From: Platerodrilus igneus | Lineage: Eukaryota > Arthropoda > Insecta > Coleoptera > Lycidae | Direction of reading: 5' to 3' | DNA: 64,000 nucleotides | NCBI GenBank assembly: GCA_036346225.1 | Contig: JARFIW010001087.1 | Span: forward strand, 1,116,001 to 1,180,000 | Part shown: piece after piece, positions 1 to 13,221 of the stretch | Numbering within the stretch: position 1 is the first letter of the stretch | Layout of the letters: each line of letters begins with the position of its first letter | Program-made: the position numbers and the translations under genes | The notes under the pieces: generated by a model | Seen by the model: the letters and a program-made list of their open reading frames with translations, nothing else | Database searches by the model: none | What the model was told of the DNA's origin: nothing

Positions 1-3000
1 GCCTAATTTGAAACAGTGTCATGGAACTTACATAGACACTTTACTACTTAAACTTCAGCTAACCCAAAAATTTAACTATTACAGAATTATACCTTCTCAG
101 AATTTAGCGTTTCTATTCAAGAAACACGGAAACGTAAAGTAATCATCCGAATACATTACCTCTTGGGTCAATAGCTGTATATAGTTTTAGATCCTTTACG
201 TGCCACTTACCGGATTTAATGTAAATGTAAAAATTTGAGGTTAACTTTTTTTATTTAACCGTCCGAACATTCTTATATCATAATAGCAAGCCCAGGCTAA
301 AGTTAGGATGGAAAACGGTTTTTAGAAAAAGAAAACTCTTGAAAGACTTTTAGCTAACTGGGTTTTGACCCGCGGTCGCACGAGATTGGGTCAGTGGGTT
401 TATTAAATTAGAAAAATAAAATAATGGACGCCACCTAAATTTTGTATAATGCAACTGACTGAATCAATTTACAAAAAAGGAAAATTTGGAAACCTGAATT
501 ATGAACAGACTCGTTAAATACAAAGTTTGATTACCACAAATATGTCAGTTGCTTCTGTTCGTCTTTTTCAATGTACTCACAAAGTCCTAGGACAGCTTTG
601 AAACATAAACACTACCAAGAAAGATACCATATATCTTATAATCCGGCATAAACACAAAATCCTAATTTTCAGTTTCAATTAATTTTTATCGTATCATTTT
701 GGAGTAAGTCAATAATTCTTCAATAATAAACTGAAGTCAAAAATAGTTATATATTTCTTTTTTCAGACAAGTTATGAGCCATTATAAATGTAATTTAATA
801 AAAACAAAATTCTTATTAGCGTAATTTCCAAGTTTTACACAGAGGGCGTAAAACAAATTTTTAAGCTTTAATTACTACTAAATCCTAATGTGATATCTGA
901 TTTGCATGTGACAACATTTATTTTTAATAATTAATAGTCTGGGGTAGCGCTACGAAGGACCTTACATTTCTTTTAGAATTACTCAACTTTCAACAAAATT
1001 ATAAAATATTTAATTTCAGCTTAACCTTTACCTTTCTGGTTTTAGGTTCTACTAAGTGAACATCTTGACACGTAATTTGAGGTAAACAAGATAAACAGTA
1101 TCATTAAGTTGAATATTAAACCTGATTTCAACCAAGCTTACGAAGTAAGTTAGGTTAATATAATCGCTACGTCGTCGTCGTCGTCGTCGCCGCTGTCGCC
1201 GCCGTCGTCCGTTACTATATTCCCATAATGTTATAATAAATGATATATATGTACCTTGTTTAGTTTTTTACGCTGATTACAAATATGCTATACACTTTTC
1301 GATATCTCATTTAGTTTTCGAGATAATCGAATTTATTTGAGAAATGTTAACAGTACAAACTAATATTAACTTTAATAGATATCCTATATAATAATTATAA
1401 TTCATGTTTAAATTAAGATTTATGTTTGTTTGCGTGGTGCTGGAAGCTTATATCATTAAGTAGTCCGACTCAAACTTGATTAAAACAATAAAATTTATTT
1501 AATTATATTTATAATAATAAAATTCTGCTTAACAATAATTAAGTACTAGTTATTTAATTTATTTAAAATATATAATTTCCTTTTATAAAATTTCTGACAA
1601 TTTGGTTGTAAAGCGTACATGCGTCTTAGATTTTTTTTATAAGTAACAAGTGACGATCACTTATCTGACAAAATACTTTTGTGTAAAGCCGGTAAAGTTT
1701 GAGAATAATTCATGAACTTGAACACATCATCAATTATATACCAATTTAGAAAGAGGGTAACCCTTTCAACAAAATACATCAAAATATTATTCATAAAACA
1801 AATAAATAGTTGATTCCATTCTGCAGCATGAGGTAATCTACAATCTCTCAACAAATCACTACATTTATACGGAATGAGTCATCGTAAAACGCAGCATAAC
1901 CAAAAAATTTAATGGTCTTACTCAGTGACATATAATGACCTGCTAACCTTTAAACCACATGTTGTTCAACCAACAATTCACTGCATGTCTAGGTGCGGAT
2001 TGGAAATCCAATTTTTGTCTAACATAACTGCATACAAATTTATATAATAAATGGGTTCCATAAAAATAAAATAAGTTGAACATAAATTAAGTTGCACTGT
2101 AATAAATTTCATTATAAATTTAAATTAATTTCATATTCAAACAAACCGTTGCGAAGATGGAGTTATAATTAACACATGAGTTATAACAAACAACTCTTAA
2201 CTATCTGACCTTTCTATTTCGATGTTTTTGCTAGGAAAATTTAATTTCTGGCGCCATCTTTACTGTCCGATAACAGCAAGCGACCTTTCACTTCAACAAG
2301 AAAACGAAAAGACTATCTGTCACGAATAGACGATCGAACTGGTATATCTTAGATACTATAGTTAAAAAATTGAGAGCACGTAAAAATGGTTTGTAAATAT
2401 GTTATTAGCTGGAACCACATAATACGTTGCAGATTGCAACTCCGAGTGAAATAGTAGTGTACCTTGTAATTTGTTGGGTTATTAAATCTGCAAGAGTACT
2501 AGAATCAATAATAGAATAAAACGTTTTTGAGTAATTACTAATATAACGAATTTATGGCGGTAATGTTGACAAATAATTTTGCTAGAAATTTTTAAATATT
2601 ACATTAGAATTATCAACATTCTTTAAATCGTAAACCAAACTTGAAACCTTTAATGAATGACACTCGGCACAAATTTTGGTGTAAGTGTTGCAGCAAATTT
2701 ATCGCCAGCCTCGGATAATAACTTTTTAACTCTTCAAACCTTCCCACTTACATCAAAAGAAATATTACGCTTTCTTAAATTATATCATTGATAAGAGTCT
2801 CGTTAAACGTAATTTCATTTAAAAGGACGGCTACCTGAAAGGATTTCAGCATTCTCCTTCGTCTCCAACTGTTAATTTTCAGGCATGTTTTTTTTAAACT
2901 CAACCAAAAAGAATAGAAATTTCCAAAGCTATTAGAACATTTTGTGAGTATACTAGAATAAAAATTAATTTTATTCAAGTCAACTGCTGTTTAAAGAAAT

Positions 3001-3682
3001 TCATACAATTACAACCTCAAATTTAAATTTAACAAACCACAGCCTTTGAGACCGAAACTTATTATATAATTTTTTTGTTTAGACAACAAAAATTGACGCT
3101 GCCAAAATTGCGTTGGAACGAAATCACGCCATTGAATATCCAGTTACCAAAAAAAGGGGTCCAAAACAAACTCGGGTTAAATGTGCTACGCCAAGGTTAC
3201 TAAATTACGCCAAAATAAGCCGTTGCACCGTACTTTGTGTGTACGTATGAAATTTTGTTAAGGTCAAAATAAAAATCAAAATCACGGAACTGCGCAAACT
3301 AGAAAAATCGAAGCAACGAAAAGGAGTAAATCAAAACCAGACTAGAACGAATCGAACTAACGAACCTTCAGGCCTTTCGCGTCAACCAGCTGAGAAAAAT
3401 CGAGCCTCATATGTTGGGTGCAAGCGTGGTGCCCCTACCTAGCGAAGAATGATCGTATGTGGTCTGGCTCCGAACTTCACTTCAGCGGAGAGCAATGAGA
3501 AGGGTGTATGATTTACTGTAAACGATGGTAGAAGCTAAAAATGATTAGACACCATTATACTTTTGGATCAGGGAAGGTATTGAAACCTGAAAATAGCACA
3601 AAATCCGGAGAGTTATATTATTAAACACAAGAGTAGCTGAAATAAAACAACATTATTTATGCAGAAAAGCCCATAGCATGCG
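1..3682. other. Non-coding stretch, no gene recognised
   Basis: AT-rich sequence with stop codons in all frames and only short chance open frames. It contains a CGT microsatellite near 1166. Nothing here resembles a protein family I know. The segment around 3085-3250 is somewhat less AT-rich and may be old transposon sequence, but I cannot identify it. Confidence 0.6.
1166..1212. repeat. CGT trinucleotide microsatellite
   Basis: Tandem cgt units followed by degenerate cgc/cgc/cgt units, a GC-rich island in AT-rich surroundings. Confidence 0.9.
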
Positions 3683-4266
3683 AGTTATGTGATCCTCCAT
3701 TTGCTATACCTATGAAACTAATAAAGTTATTAGGAAATATTAAGAAATATTAGGAAAATGGAACAATGTAATTAAAAGACAATTTGTTACAATGTATTTC
3801 AGTTATAAACGTTCTCATGTGAACGGAAGCGCTACAAAGTAGCAGAAGGATAAGTGACACTGCAGATGTCAGATCACAGACGGTCGTAAGAAGTCACGTA
3901 CCGAGATTACGCAGAATAAGCCTGCAACATTGTAATTATGAATAGCTTTTAAGATAGCAACTAAGTATTATGAATGGAATCAAGTGTAAGCGGACATTAG
4001 GTCCGCAGGTTCCCACAGAATTGTAAAGAGGTAGGGAGATTATAAAAAGACCGGGAGCTCCACACCCAGTCAGTTCATCATCGTTCAGCTTTCACATTGC
4101 AGTCCGTCGGTAACTCACTTGTACAATTAAGTATTAACTATTTCGACTTAGAATAAATTAATTCAATATTGTAAAATTCCATGTTCAAATCTGTTTAAAC
4201 AAATAAATGTGTTAAGGACCAAAGAAGTCTTTTTAAAAAGAACCGCTCAAAGCCACGAACCTTAAT
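3683..4266 (+). repeat. 5' LTR of a Ty3/gypsy retrotransposon
   Basis: The segment starts agttatgtg and ends just before a primer-binding site at 4267. It is similar over most of its length to the reverse complement of 58813-59369, a solo LTR whose ends are fixed by a 4-bp target duplication, so the two define each other's limits. An AGTTA start is typical of the gypsy/17.6/297/ZAM group. The left flank is tgcg; with no intact 3' LTR present, no duplication can be checked for this copy. The exact last base is uncertain by one or two positions. Confidence 0.72.
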
Positions 4267-4277
4267 TGGCGCAGTCG
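4267..4277 (+). promoter_or_regulatory. Primer-binding site, tRNA-Ser type
   Basis: The motif tggcgcagtcg directly follows the LTR. It is complementary to the 3' end of insect tRNA-Ser (ending CGACTGCG plus CCA), the primer used by 17.6/297-type gypsy elements. Confidence 0.75.
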
Positions 4278-5934
4278 TAACGGATGTCAAAAGGGCACTA
4301 GCGAATCCAACTTCGAGGAACTGGTGGTCCAGGAATTTCAATTCCGAATTTGGCAGAACAAAACAAAAGTTGGAGGAGAAACACGCATCGTTCAAGTCCA
4401 GCAGTTGAAGGAGAAACAAGCATAGTTTGAATTCAACAAAAGAAAAATTGGAGGCGATACAAGCATAGATCAAATCCAAGAAGCCAAAAGAAAAACAGAA
4501 ACAAAGAAAACAAATCAATGAAAGCAACAAAGCAACTAGTGTAAGTTCATTTTCCTAAACCAATTGAAATTTATTTTATTATTAACAAAGACATTTGATA
4601 TTTGCTAGTTTATGATTTATCTATGTATATATTAACTATTGTTACAAATATTTTATGCCATTTTTTGAAAATAATCGACTTAGCAATTGCTAGAGATGAT
4701 CTTCAAGCCTTTATTGAAATATTATTATTATTTTACTTGTATATATGAGAAATTTACAAAAACTTGAGACAACAAAAAAAAATTCTGAGACAAAGAACTG
4801 AGAAAAACTATTCTGAAACAAAAAACTAGAGACAATCAAAAAAGTCGCAAAGCGCACATGAGACTAGATCACGTGATAACTAACGTAAGAAAAATTCTTA
4901 GAAACAAAACCAAACCTCTTAAGATTGCTGAATTAAACCTTAACTGGCACAAAAATTTTTAGAATTTTTAATTCTACAATCTCAACTAACAAAAGAAATA
5001 AAATTCTAATCCCACAATAAAAGAATTAACTGACGCATAAAAATAATTTAAATACACCGAGAATAAAAACGCGAAAGCTAAAACTACGAGCAATTAAAAC
5101 CGAAATCCTAGTAACAGCGCAACTATTCAAACTCGAATACCATCCATAAATAAACAACTTGCAATCTATTATTAAAAGCCACATCTTAACACAAGAAATA
5201 ACGAAGCGCGAATTCAAACGCAAATCCAACAAGTATTATCTTCAAAAGTGAACGATATCTAACCTTGAATAAATACGCATAAAATCGAATAATAAATCAC
5301 ATTAAAACTATTTAAATACATCGCGAAACCTTTCAGAATTCAAGCATTATAAACAGCATAAAATTACGATCGGAAACTTTATTAAAGTATCAATTTAAAC
5401 TACTCAGGAAGGATAAATAATTACGGTACTGAGAACGCATTCAAACGTGAAAACATTTTAGTAAATTAAAGACGCACAAATTGCATTGTATAAAATCACT
5501 GCGAGTACTAAATAACACCCACAGTATATTTAAAAATAACCTCTAATAAAGACGCTAAACGCAACTAAGTAACCAGCAACATCCTGTAGCAGATTATAAC
5601 ATTATAAGCATTGCAGACACCTTACAATCGCATAAACCAAAGAGATAATTATTACGCACCTAAATAAAATCGACATAATAAAAAATTAAAGAATTAATAA
5701 CTGACGCAAATAACGCAAAACATTCAAACCCGATAAATTACCACAAAAATCACTCGGCCTATTGAAACTTCGGAAATTAAAACTAAAAATCGGCAAATCA
5801 AGAGTAAACTCAACCAAACCAATACCAAGCGTAAAACTCATTAAATACCACCGAAAAACCACAAAATAAATCAAAATTTTTTCCAAAAAAAAAAAATTAA
5901 TTTTTTTAAAATTACCAATATTACCCAAGCCAAG
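4278..5934 (+). other. Untranslated leader of the gypsy element
   Basis: About 1.65 kb between the primer site and gag without a convincing + strand reading frame. Minus-strand open frames here reflect low stop density in purine-rich sequence. Near 4370-4481 three diverged units of about 40-48 bp (gga-gaaacacgcat / ggagaaacaagcat / gcgatacaagcat) lie in tandem. The leader is long for the family. Confidence 0.5.
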
Positions 5935-7144
5935 ATGACTAATAAAATGAAACTATACCTCAAAATGATACCACAATTTAACGGCAATGACCAACGCTTA
6001 CTCAGTAATTACATTTCGGCCTCCGAAATATTCTTAAAAACCTTTTACAAGCCGGGAGATAACGAAAGTAACACTTTGCTTATCCGCCTTATTACCAGTA
6101 AGCTTACCGGTAGGGCACTAACATTAATAGCCAGTCGCGAAGACGTAGACCAATGAAAACAGTACAAATCGATATTGATTGCATATTTCGACGATCAACG
6201 TAACCGAAAATGTTTAGTAAGGGATTTAACCAACCTAAGAATGGAACACAACCAGTCACCCTATCAATTTGGAATGAAATGCCAAGATGTAAGAAGCTTA
6301 ATCTTGACAAAACTCAAAATCGAAGAAACCGACCCAAATGTAAGACTCTTAAAAACGAAAATGTATGACGAGATGGCATTAGATACCTATCTAAATGCAC
6401 TACCCGAAAGACTTTCAGATAAAATTAGATTTCAACATCCCCAAAACTTAGAAAAAGCAATGAATATGATAATCGAAGAAGAGAATGAATGTACTATAGA
6501 AACCCCAACGCGAATAAAAGCTACACGCTAATGAAAACTATACAACCCGCAAGACAAATAAATTCACAACAAAAATGTAACCCATTCAATGCACAAACAA
6601 ACCAAACGCGAACAAATAATCCACATTTTAATAACTCAAACTTCAACAACCAATACAAACAATTCCCAAAACCAACGTTTTACCCGAACTTTTCAAAACC
6701 CGCATATCAACCAACATTTAACTCGAACTTTTCAAAACCCGCATTTCAACCGAGATTCAATCAAAATATAAATCTACAAAGACCAACATTCAACGCGAAT
6801 ACTAACAGAAATTCACCGATGATAAACACTAATAATCCCAATAACTATTACAAACCTACACCAATGGATACCTCATCTGGTAACGCCAGACCCAACACAA
6901 AAAAAAACACATAAGACCAAACCCCAATCAAAAACGCACTTTCACTTCAGAACAGCTATTTCATCAGGAAGTAGAAGAGTATGAAGATGACCAGAATAAT
7001 AACAATCGACCGTGTACGAATAACGAACAAAATCAATCAAACCATTATGAACGCGAAGAACCATATGAAAATTACGAGGAGGACGACGAAGAGAACACAT
7101 GTTCCAATTTTCAAATGGACCATTTTATAAACGACCAAACGTAA
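5935..7144 (+). pseudogene. gag: gag of gypsy element, broken
   Basis: This encodes the structural Gag of a 17.6/297-type element. The first part (5935-6531) is one frame interrupted by a TGA at 6154-6156; translation continues in the same frame after it, with a typical Gag capsid-like helical region (PGDNESNTLL near the start, LNALPERLSDKI near residue 160). The C-terminal part runs in a second frame (6489-6914), rich in Asn, Pro, Phe and Gln with near-repeats of the type NFSKPA, and a third frame (about 6930-7144) gives a very acidic tail. So there is one nonsense change and at least two frame changes. No CCHC zinc knuckle is seen, as usual in this clade. It overlaps the protease frame by about 45 bases. 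The copy is not functional as it stands. Confidence 0.75.
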
Positions 7145-7488
7145 TAAATCTAAATAATATGAATCACCTTGTATTACCCTATATCGAAATACCCCACGCT
7201 GACTTTAAATTACTAATCGATACCGGATCTTCAAAAACATTAATAAGCCCGCGAACAGTAAAGAAACATTATTTAAACTATGTAGAAAGAGAACCCTTCA
7301 AAATTAAAACCGCCCATCAAACAACCCTGCACCAATTCGTAGCAAACATACCTTTACCAAAAACCTTTAACGTAAAGATGAAACATAAATTCTGCATATT
7401 TGAATTCAATGACAAATATGATGGACTATTAGGAATGGACCTTCTAAGAAAATTAGGTGCCAACATAGATATTAAAACCGATTATTAA
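7099..7488 (+). pseudogene. pol: Retroviral-type aspartic protease, start of pol
   Basis: A 129-residue open frame with the active-site triplet D-T-G in LLIDTGSSKTLI (about residues 38-49) and, downstream, the conserved hydrophobic-G pattern GLLGMDLLRKLGA (about residues 106-118). These are hallmarks of the pepsin-fold protease at the start of gypsy Pol. The frame stops at 7488 while the reverse-transcriptase frame starts there in another register, so a frame change separates protease from the rest of pol in this copy. The protease itself looks complete. Confidence 0.78.
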
Positions 7489-8273
7489 GAACCAAATATG
7501 GACGAATCCCCATCAAATTTCAAAACACCCAAATTGACGAAAAATATACATTAGAACCCCGAACAGAAAAAAAAATAAGAATCCCCGTAAATTTAAATAA
7601 TAACTTAGGAATAATAAACCACATAACCTTTCAACAAGGAGTAGAAACTCCAACCGCATTAGTAAAAATCAATGATAATTACGCCACAACAACAATATTA
7701 AACTCAAATGACTACCCTGCAGAAAACGACGACATGTTAAGACAAAATTTAAATAATATTCGATTTAACCGCGACATAAATCACGAGGAACAAAAAGCAA
7801 TACAAAAATTATGTTACGAGTACCGCGACATATTCCATTGCGAAGGAATACCCCTAACATTTACAAATACAGTTAAACACAACATTGAGCTAACGGATAA
7901 CAAACCCATATTCACCAAAGCATACAGATTACCCCAGCCAAGTCAGGAAGAAGCTGACAGACAAGTAGCCGATCTATTAGATCAAGATATAATACATCAC
8001 TCCAATTCACCATGGAGCAGCCCCGTACTAATAGTACCGAAGAAACTAGACGCATCAGGAAAACGGAAATACCGAATGGTAATAGATTACCGCAAACTGA
8101 ACGAAAAAACGGTAGACGATAAATACCCGTTACCGAATATAACAGAAATATTAGATAAGTTAGGCAAGTGCCAATATTTTTCGACGCTAGACTTAGCATC
8201 CGGATACCATCAAGTAGAAATGGAAGAAGGAGATACACAGAAAACAGCCTTTAGCACACCTAGAGGACACTAC
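7488..8273 (+). pseudogene. pol: gypsy pol: reverse transcriptase, first half
   Basis: One frame runs from about 7488 through linker and reverse transcriptase to 8273. Recognisable RT blocks: SPWSSPVLIVPKK, YRMVIDYRKLNEKT and STLDLASGYHQVEM. The catalytic YLDD block is missing here because a 13-kb element has inserted at 8274; it reappears beyond 21343. Removing the insert and one copy of the target duplication leaves the reading frame in register, so the RT was probably still open when it was hit. The last few codons of the apparent frame (to 8294) read into the inserted element. Clade: 17.6/297-like Ty3/gypsy. Confidence 0.85.
8268..8273. repeat. 6-bp target site duplication, left copy (cactac)
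   Basis: Identical to 21337-21342. Six-base duplications are characteristic of Polinton/Maverick integration. Confidence 0.9.
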
Positions 8274-9722
8274 AGTAGTGTATTTATGGTGTAATCAGAC
8301 CCACATTTCTCCCAGGATCCATATTTTTCCCCAGCATCTGGACCAAATTTACATGTAAATTCGCACTATAAAGTCTTATTTTTTAAGAATCTCCACCTGC
8401 TCTCTCCCTGTGGAGATGAATCTCCTTCTTGTGGGAGTTTTATAAATTTTTCATGTTTCGAGATAAATGAGCATCCTCATTTCCACACACGAGATAAACC
8501 TATTTTTAAGATTTTTTTTACCGCTCACATTCTGGACCAAATAGTTTTCTTCGACTAACCATTTTCATTTTCGAGATAAACCTATCTTGTTTGGTATCAA
8601 TTAATATTAGATTTTCTCAGCTACCCGAATTTCTAAGAATTTTTAGATAGCATCATCCCCAAGGAGCTACCCTCATTTTAAAATTTCTTACCTGTAGCGA
8701 CTTTTGAGCGTTCTTATAAATTTTTTAGTCATGCGATACATCTTGTTAGTCTAAAATTTTATGTAGAATTCAAATCTGTAAACAGATTTAAAATCGGACC
8801 ACGCCCTGCAAAGTTACATTTTAAAGCTCTCAAACCTCTTTAAAATTTTTGCTCGTATATATTTAACACCATTTTAAAACCTTTTCGCTACCTATGACAT
8901 ACGCTTTAACCAATACAAAGAAATAAGTACACAAAAGTTTAATAATTGATTTACAGTTTAATAAAGTAATCATTCAAATGTAATGGGTTTTAAATATGTG
9001 AATGGGAAGGTCAACTTTTGGTGTAAGGATCGCTTGGTTAATAATTAAGAAAGCGCATTTTGCTTGTATGAAATCTATGGAATTTCTCCTGTAATGAAAG
9101 AAGAATGCATTCGTAATTTAAAATGCGTGCTACAACTTTCGCTAGATACCAACCATGTTAATTAGTGAATTACCGATTTAGATTCTAATATTAATTGATT
9201 TGTGTATGACATCATTAACTACCTAAATTTCAGAATTAACAAAATGTAATAAACCAGATTAAGTACTGTTCAATAATAATCAGAGTGAAAGTAAATGGGT
9301 CTTATTACATATTGAAATCCTAAATTACCTTACGTGACGCGGTAGAAGCATTATAACGCAAATTCCGGAAACTTCAATGTAGTATTAATTCATTTGTAAC
9401 TCGTAATCCAGCAAATATTCTAGATTCTTAACGGACATGTGAATCACATTTAAAAGCTGTTTATAATTTCTTCTCCAAACAAATGCGGTTATTACAATAG
9501 GAAAGTACGCTAAATGCAAGTCAATTAACAGCAATTAAATATTGCTTACTGACCTACCTTAATTAGGTTACTATGCTATTAGGAATGATGTACTTTTTGT
9601 TGCCCTCGCCCGACAAACTGATTTTATTAATTGGGTATAAAGTCGGTGTTTACATGGTTTCGTTTAAGACCTTGTACATATTTTCCGCATTACTAAAAGA
9701 CGTTATAACCATACTTTTTGTG

Positions 9723-10337
9723 TTAAAGGATTTCACATCGGTAGTCTCTTCCCCCATTTTGGTGTAAACGCCGTAGAGTTCGCAATAGACTTTTACTGCT
9801 GTATGTTGTATTTTTTTTTTCATTAATTAATCGAATAAATCGCTCTTTCTGCTTCCAAAGAAACTCTGGCACTCCATCGTCAACACTGGCATTCTTTATG
9901 CGATAGCTAGCCATACGGTTGTTAAACGCAGTGCTAACCATTTCTACACCATCGTCGCTAGTAGCGGTAACTGATGCATTTTTATGTCTGTTGCTCCTTA
10001 AGTGTGCGGCATAGGTAGTCTTTTCCATTTCGAAATCGCATACTTTACACATAATTCGTGGTTGTTTCGTACAAAACCCTTTAACAGCTGGTGGAGCTGA
10101 ACGTTTACTGCTTAATGACATACCGTGCTGTTTTTCCTTGTGTCGCTGTAAGTTACCCATTCTCGTAAAAGCGATACCGCAAGACCCACAGTTAAAGAAC
10201 TTTGCTGCAGACGGATGTATAAGCTTAACCCTAGGCGATGTTACACCACGACATTTGTTCTGGTGCCGTTTGAGAGCATCCCTTCTGGTAAAGTAGACGT
10301 GACACGGCTCGCACTTAAAAACGTTTGCAGGTACCAT
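9723..10337 (-). pseudogene. Zinc-finger/PolB-N-like gene, left-arm copy, frameshifted
   Basis: Starts at the ATG equivalent to that of the right-arm copy (19268). It keeps all three zinc fingers (CEPC, CGSC, CKVC pairs) and the start of the following domain (RMASYRIKN, PEFLWKQKERFIRLI), then changes frame in a homopolymer at about 9811-9820, where this arm has ten T and the right arm nine A on the opposite strand. The remaining residues are out of frame and end at 9723. Without the shift it would match the right-arm protein nearly throughout. Confidence 0.75.
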
Positions 10338-11362
10338 TTTAGTACAAAACAAAACCCGCACTATAGCACTTTGGTTAAACTTGTAAGCGAACTAACTAAA
10401 AAGCTTACTCGAGCGTACCTGATTTATGTTCCTTATAGAATGCATACCGAAGGTTTCCGAAGACGACCGAACGATGGTGCAAGTGCAGTTAGTAGAAACA
10501 CCGGAAAACGTCTTCTATGTTATACGGATCGCGTGCATATTAAAAATCCAAAAGGGTGGTAGCACACGCACACAAATTGTCTGCAAGTCGTAGAAGATGC
10601 AGTGCTACTATAACCAAAAACACTTTAAACCATTACTAAGAAAATACCAACTTGCTGTCTACAGGATACTTACTAATAAAGTAATTTAATTTTAAATAGC
10701 TTCTACATCATATTTTAGGTAGGCTTGAATATTTTCCAAATGAATCACCAAGCGAAAGTATATGCTTAGCAGTATTAAAATTAACCATTAATTCCCCTTT
10801 TTTACGACCGTGATTAATTATAGATTAAAATTTAATTTGTGCACGTTTGAGCTTCTCGTAAACTAACATATTTTATAGCAACAATGCGCTGTATAATACA
10901 TGCATACCCCTTCGCCGCGCTACTGCTATTCTTGTAATTGCTAGAAAAGTCACTCTCCTTTTACTGTTAGGACCGATGCAAAGCACCAATTTTTATACTT
11001 TCTATAGCACATCGCGCGCTTTTCGTATGATAATTAAATTTTGCTTCTGTAGGCTTTTACACTTTCGCATAGCGGTCGATCGCACGTAATGATTTCTAGA
11101 ACCGGTAAGTACTTGATATCGTCCAAATAGAGAATTAGATGCTCGATGTCTGTCAACTTCCAATTCCCTCGTAAAGGTAGAAAAACTCAGTCAATCATCC
11201 ATCTAACTTAAACTTCAACCTGCTCCTGTTCTGATAATTTACAAACATTTTTCAAACGACAATGGGCCGAGAATTTTTAAACCTCCGAGGGATCTTTAAG
11301 TCGTGATCAATTACACATCCGAGCTACGCGTAAACTGACATATTTTGTAACAACTGTATAAT

Positions 11363-11526
11363 ATTCTTCTTAATCTTTTTTTTTTTTTTTTTATTATTTT
11401 GACAACGATCCTAGGTCACGGATCGAAACGTAAATAAAATAGATTTTAAAAACTATGAGTGGTTTCATTCCCAACGAAGATTAAGAAGAATGCTAAACAA
11501 ACCACAACAAACATACAGGGAGTATT
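11363..11526 (-). mobile_element. Short interspersed element inserted in the left arm
   Basis: A 164-bp insert absent from the right arm. It is flanked by the 11-bp repeat aactgtataat (11352-11362 and 11527-11537) and has a run of 18 or more T near its left end, which is a poly-A tail if read on the minus strand. A poly-A tail with a duplication of this size suggests insertion by LINE machinery (SINE-like). Its body (containing acaacgatcctaggtca) recurs at 38175-38396. I see no clear tRNA-type A and B boxes. Confidence 0.65.
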
Positions 11527-12951
11527 AACTGTATAATACATGCATACCCCTTCTCGGCGCTACTGATATTCTTGTAATTGCTAGAAAAAGTCACTCTCCT
11601 TTTTACGGGTAGGGCCGCTAAAAAGCAGCATTCCATGCTTTCTTTATAAGTGTAGCACATCGCGCACTTCTTGTCAGATAATTAAATTTTGTTTATGTAG
11701 GCCTTTACACTTTCGCTTATTTAAACATCTAATACCATTGATTAACCACTTTCGATTATTCTAACGGGGAACCACTATACATCCCGCCGCACCGTTCTTT
11801 TTGAATCCAACGATCCTATGGGCTTCCACGCACTAACACCTGACGTATCTTTCCTACTATTTGTTAAACAAAAACTACCGGCATCGCCATGTTCGTATAC
11901 GAACGTAAGCAGATGTTTGTGGATGTGTACGAGAATATGTAACCATATACATTAACCAGTCTAATCTATTTTATTTAGTCCACGAAAACTACTATTTTTC
12001 TAAACCACAATTAATAATCGTCTTTATAGGTTCCACATTTCGACCATTACCCAATGGCTGGTGCTACGTACATGGAAACTTTAATTTCTTATTGGAGAGA
12101 ATCCTTATTCTCCCACGCACTGTTGCGTAGCTGGATGCCCACCCCTTTTGGGAATATATGCTCGTTATAGGTTGTAAGACCCTCGGTTTTACTTAACTAC
12201 ACTTTGTGAGATCCCTTTAATCTTTTTAATCGCGTCCTTCTCGCGCACAATACAGTAGGACTTAACATTACTACCAACAAATTCTAATACTGGATCCCCA
12301 TTAAATACGTCTTTAATTTTCCCTACAACTTTTTTTGTTGACAAGTGTTATATTGTATTTATTATACGCAGGGTAGTCACTCTTTTAAGATAAATATATT
12401 TTGCTAGGTATCAACTAATATTAAATTTTTCTAGGGACCCCAAATCTGTAAATAGATTTTAAATAGGACCACCCCATACAAAGTTATGCGTTTTAAAGAC
12501 CCAAATCACTAATTTTTGCTCATCTTTATTTAACACCATTTTTAAAACCTTTTTCGCTACCCAAGACATATGCTTTAGCCAACCATCTCCCGAGAAATCT
12601 AAAACCGCCGTGCCCCGCGAATACCACGTGGAGATAACACGTATACTCTGTCAACCAGGAAGCCGGAAGGATTTGGAAGGTGGGAGAAGAACTTAAAAAT
12701 TATGGAATCTTAAAACTAATATATACAAATATAAACAACTATCTTATATCTTTACGCCCCCATGCGTAGATTGTTGTACTATTAGGAATGATGTACCTTT
12801 TGTCATCTTCCCTCGATAAACTAATTTTATTAATAAGCTGCGTATGCAAATCGTATTTTTTACTCCGGATACATACGCAGGCAAGTACTCGATACCATCC
12901 AAATAAAGAATCGGATGCTTGGTGACTGTTAACATCCGCTTCCCTCGTGTA

Positions 12952-13060
12952 CGCCCAGACACATCCCAGCCCATGAGCACCCCTGCGCATGCACACCCCT
13001 GCCCATGCGCACCCCTGCGCGTACGCACCCCTGCCCATGCTCGCTGCCCATGCGCACCCC
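12952..13060. repeat. GC-rich 16-bp minisatellite, left arm
   Basis: Tandem 16-bp units related to ggggtgcgcatgggca (seen here as the complement), about six copies. Mirrored at 16620-16729 and present in element 2 at 50923-51031. Overlapping open frames of low complexity (Arg/Gly/Ala/Cys-rich) are products of the repeat. Confidence 0.85.
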
Positions 13061-13221
13061 TCTCTGTGCGAGTGCTATTTCGAGGTAATGTCACAGCCTT
13101 TTATAAATAATGAACAATGTTATATACTATTATAAAATGTTTATTCTAACATTATACATAACAAATTTAAAAATATTTAATGCCAAGCATGGAGTCATTT
13201 AAACTTAATTTTAATACAAAG

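Noticed and set aside
4195..5928. Minus-strand open frames across the gypsy leader
   Set aside because: Low-complexity Phe/Leu/Ser-rich readings of purine-rich non-coding sequence; no similarity to any family and no conserved start.
12739..13110. Overlapping open frames on both strands in the GC-rich minisatellite
   Set aside because: They exist because 16-bp repeats lack stop codons; composition is Arg/Gly/Ala/Cys repetition and frames break between copies.
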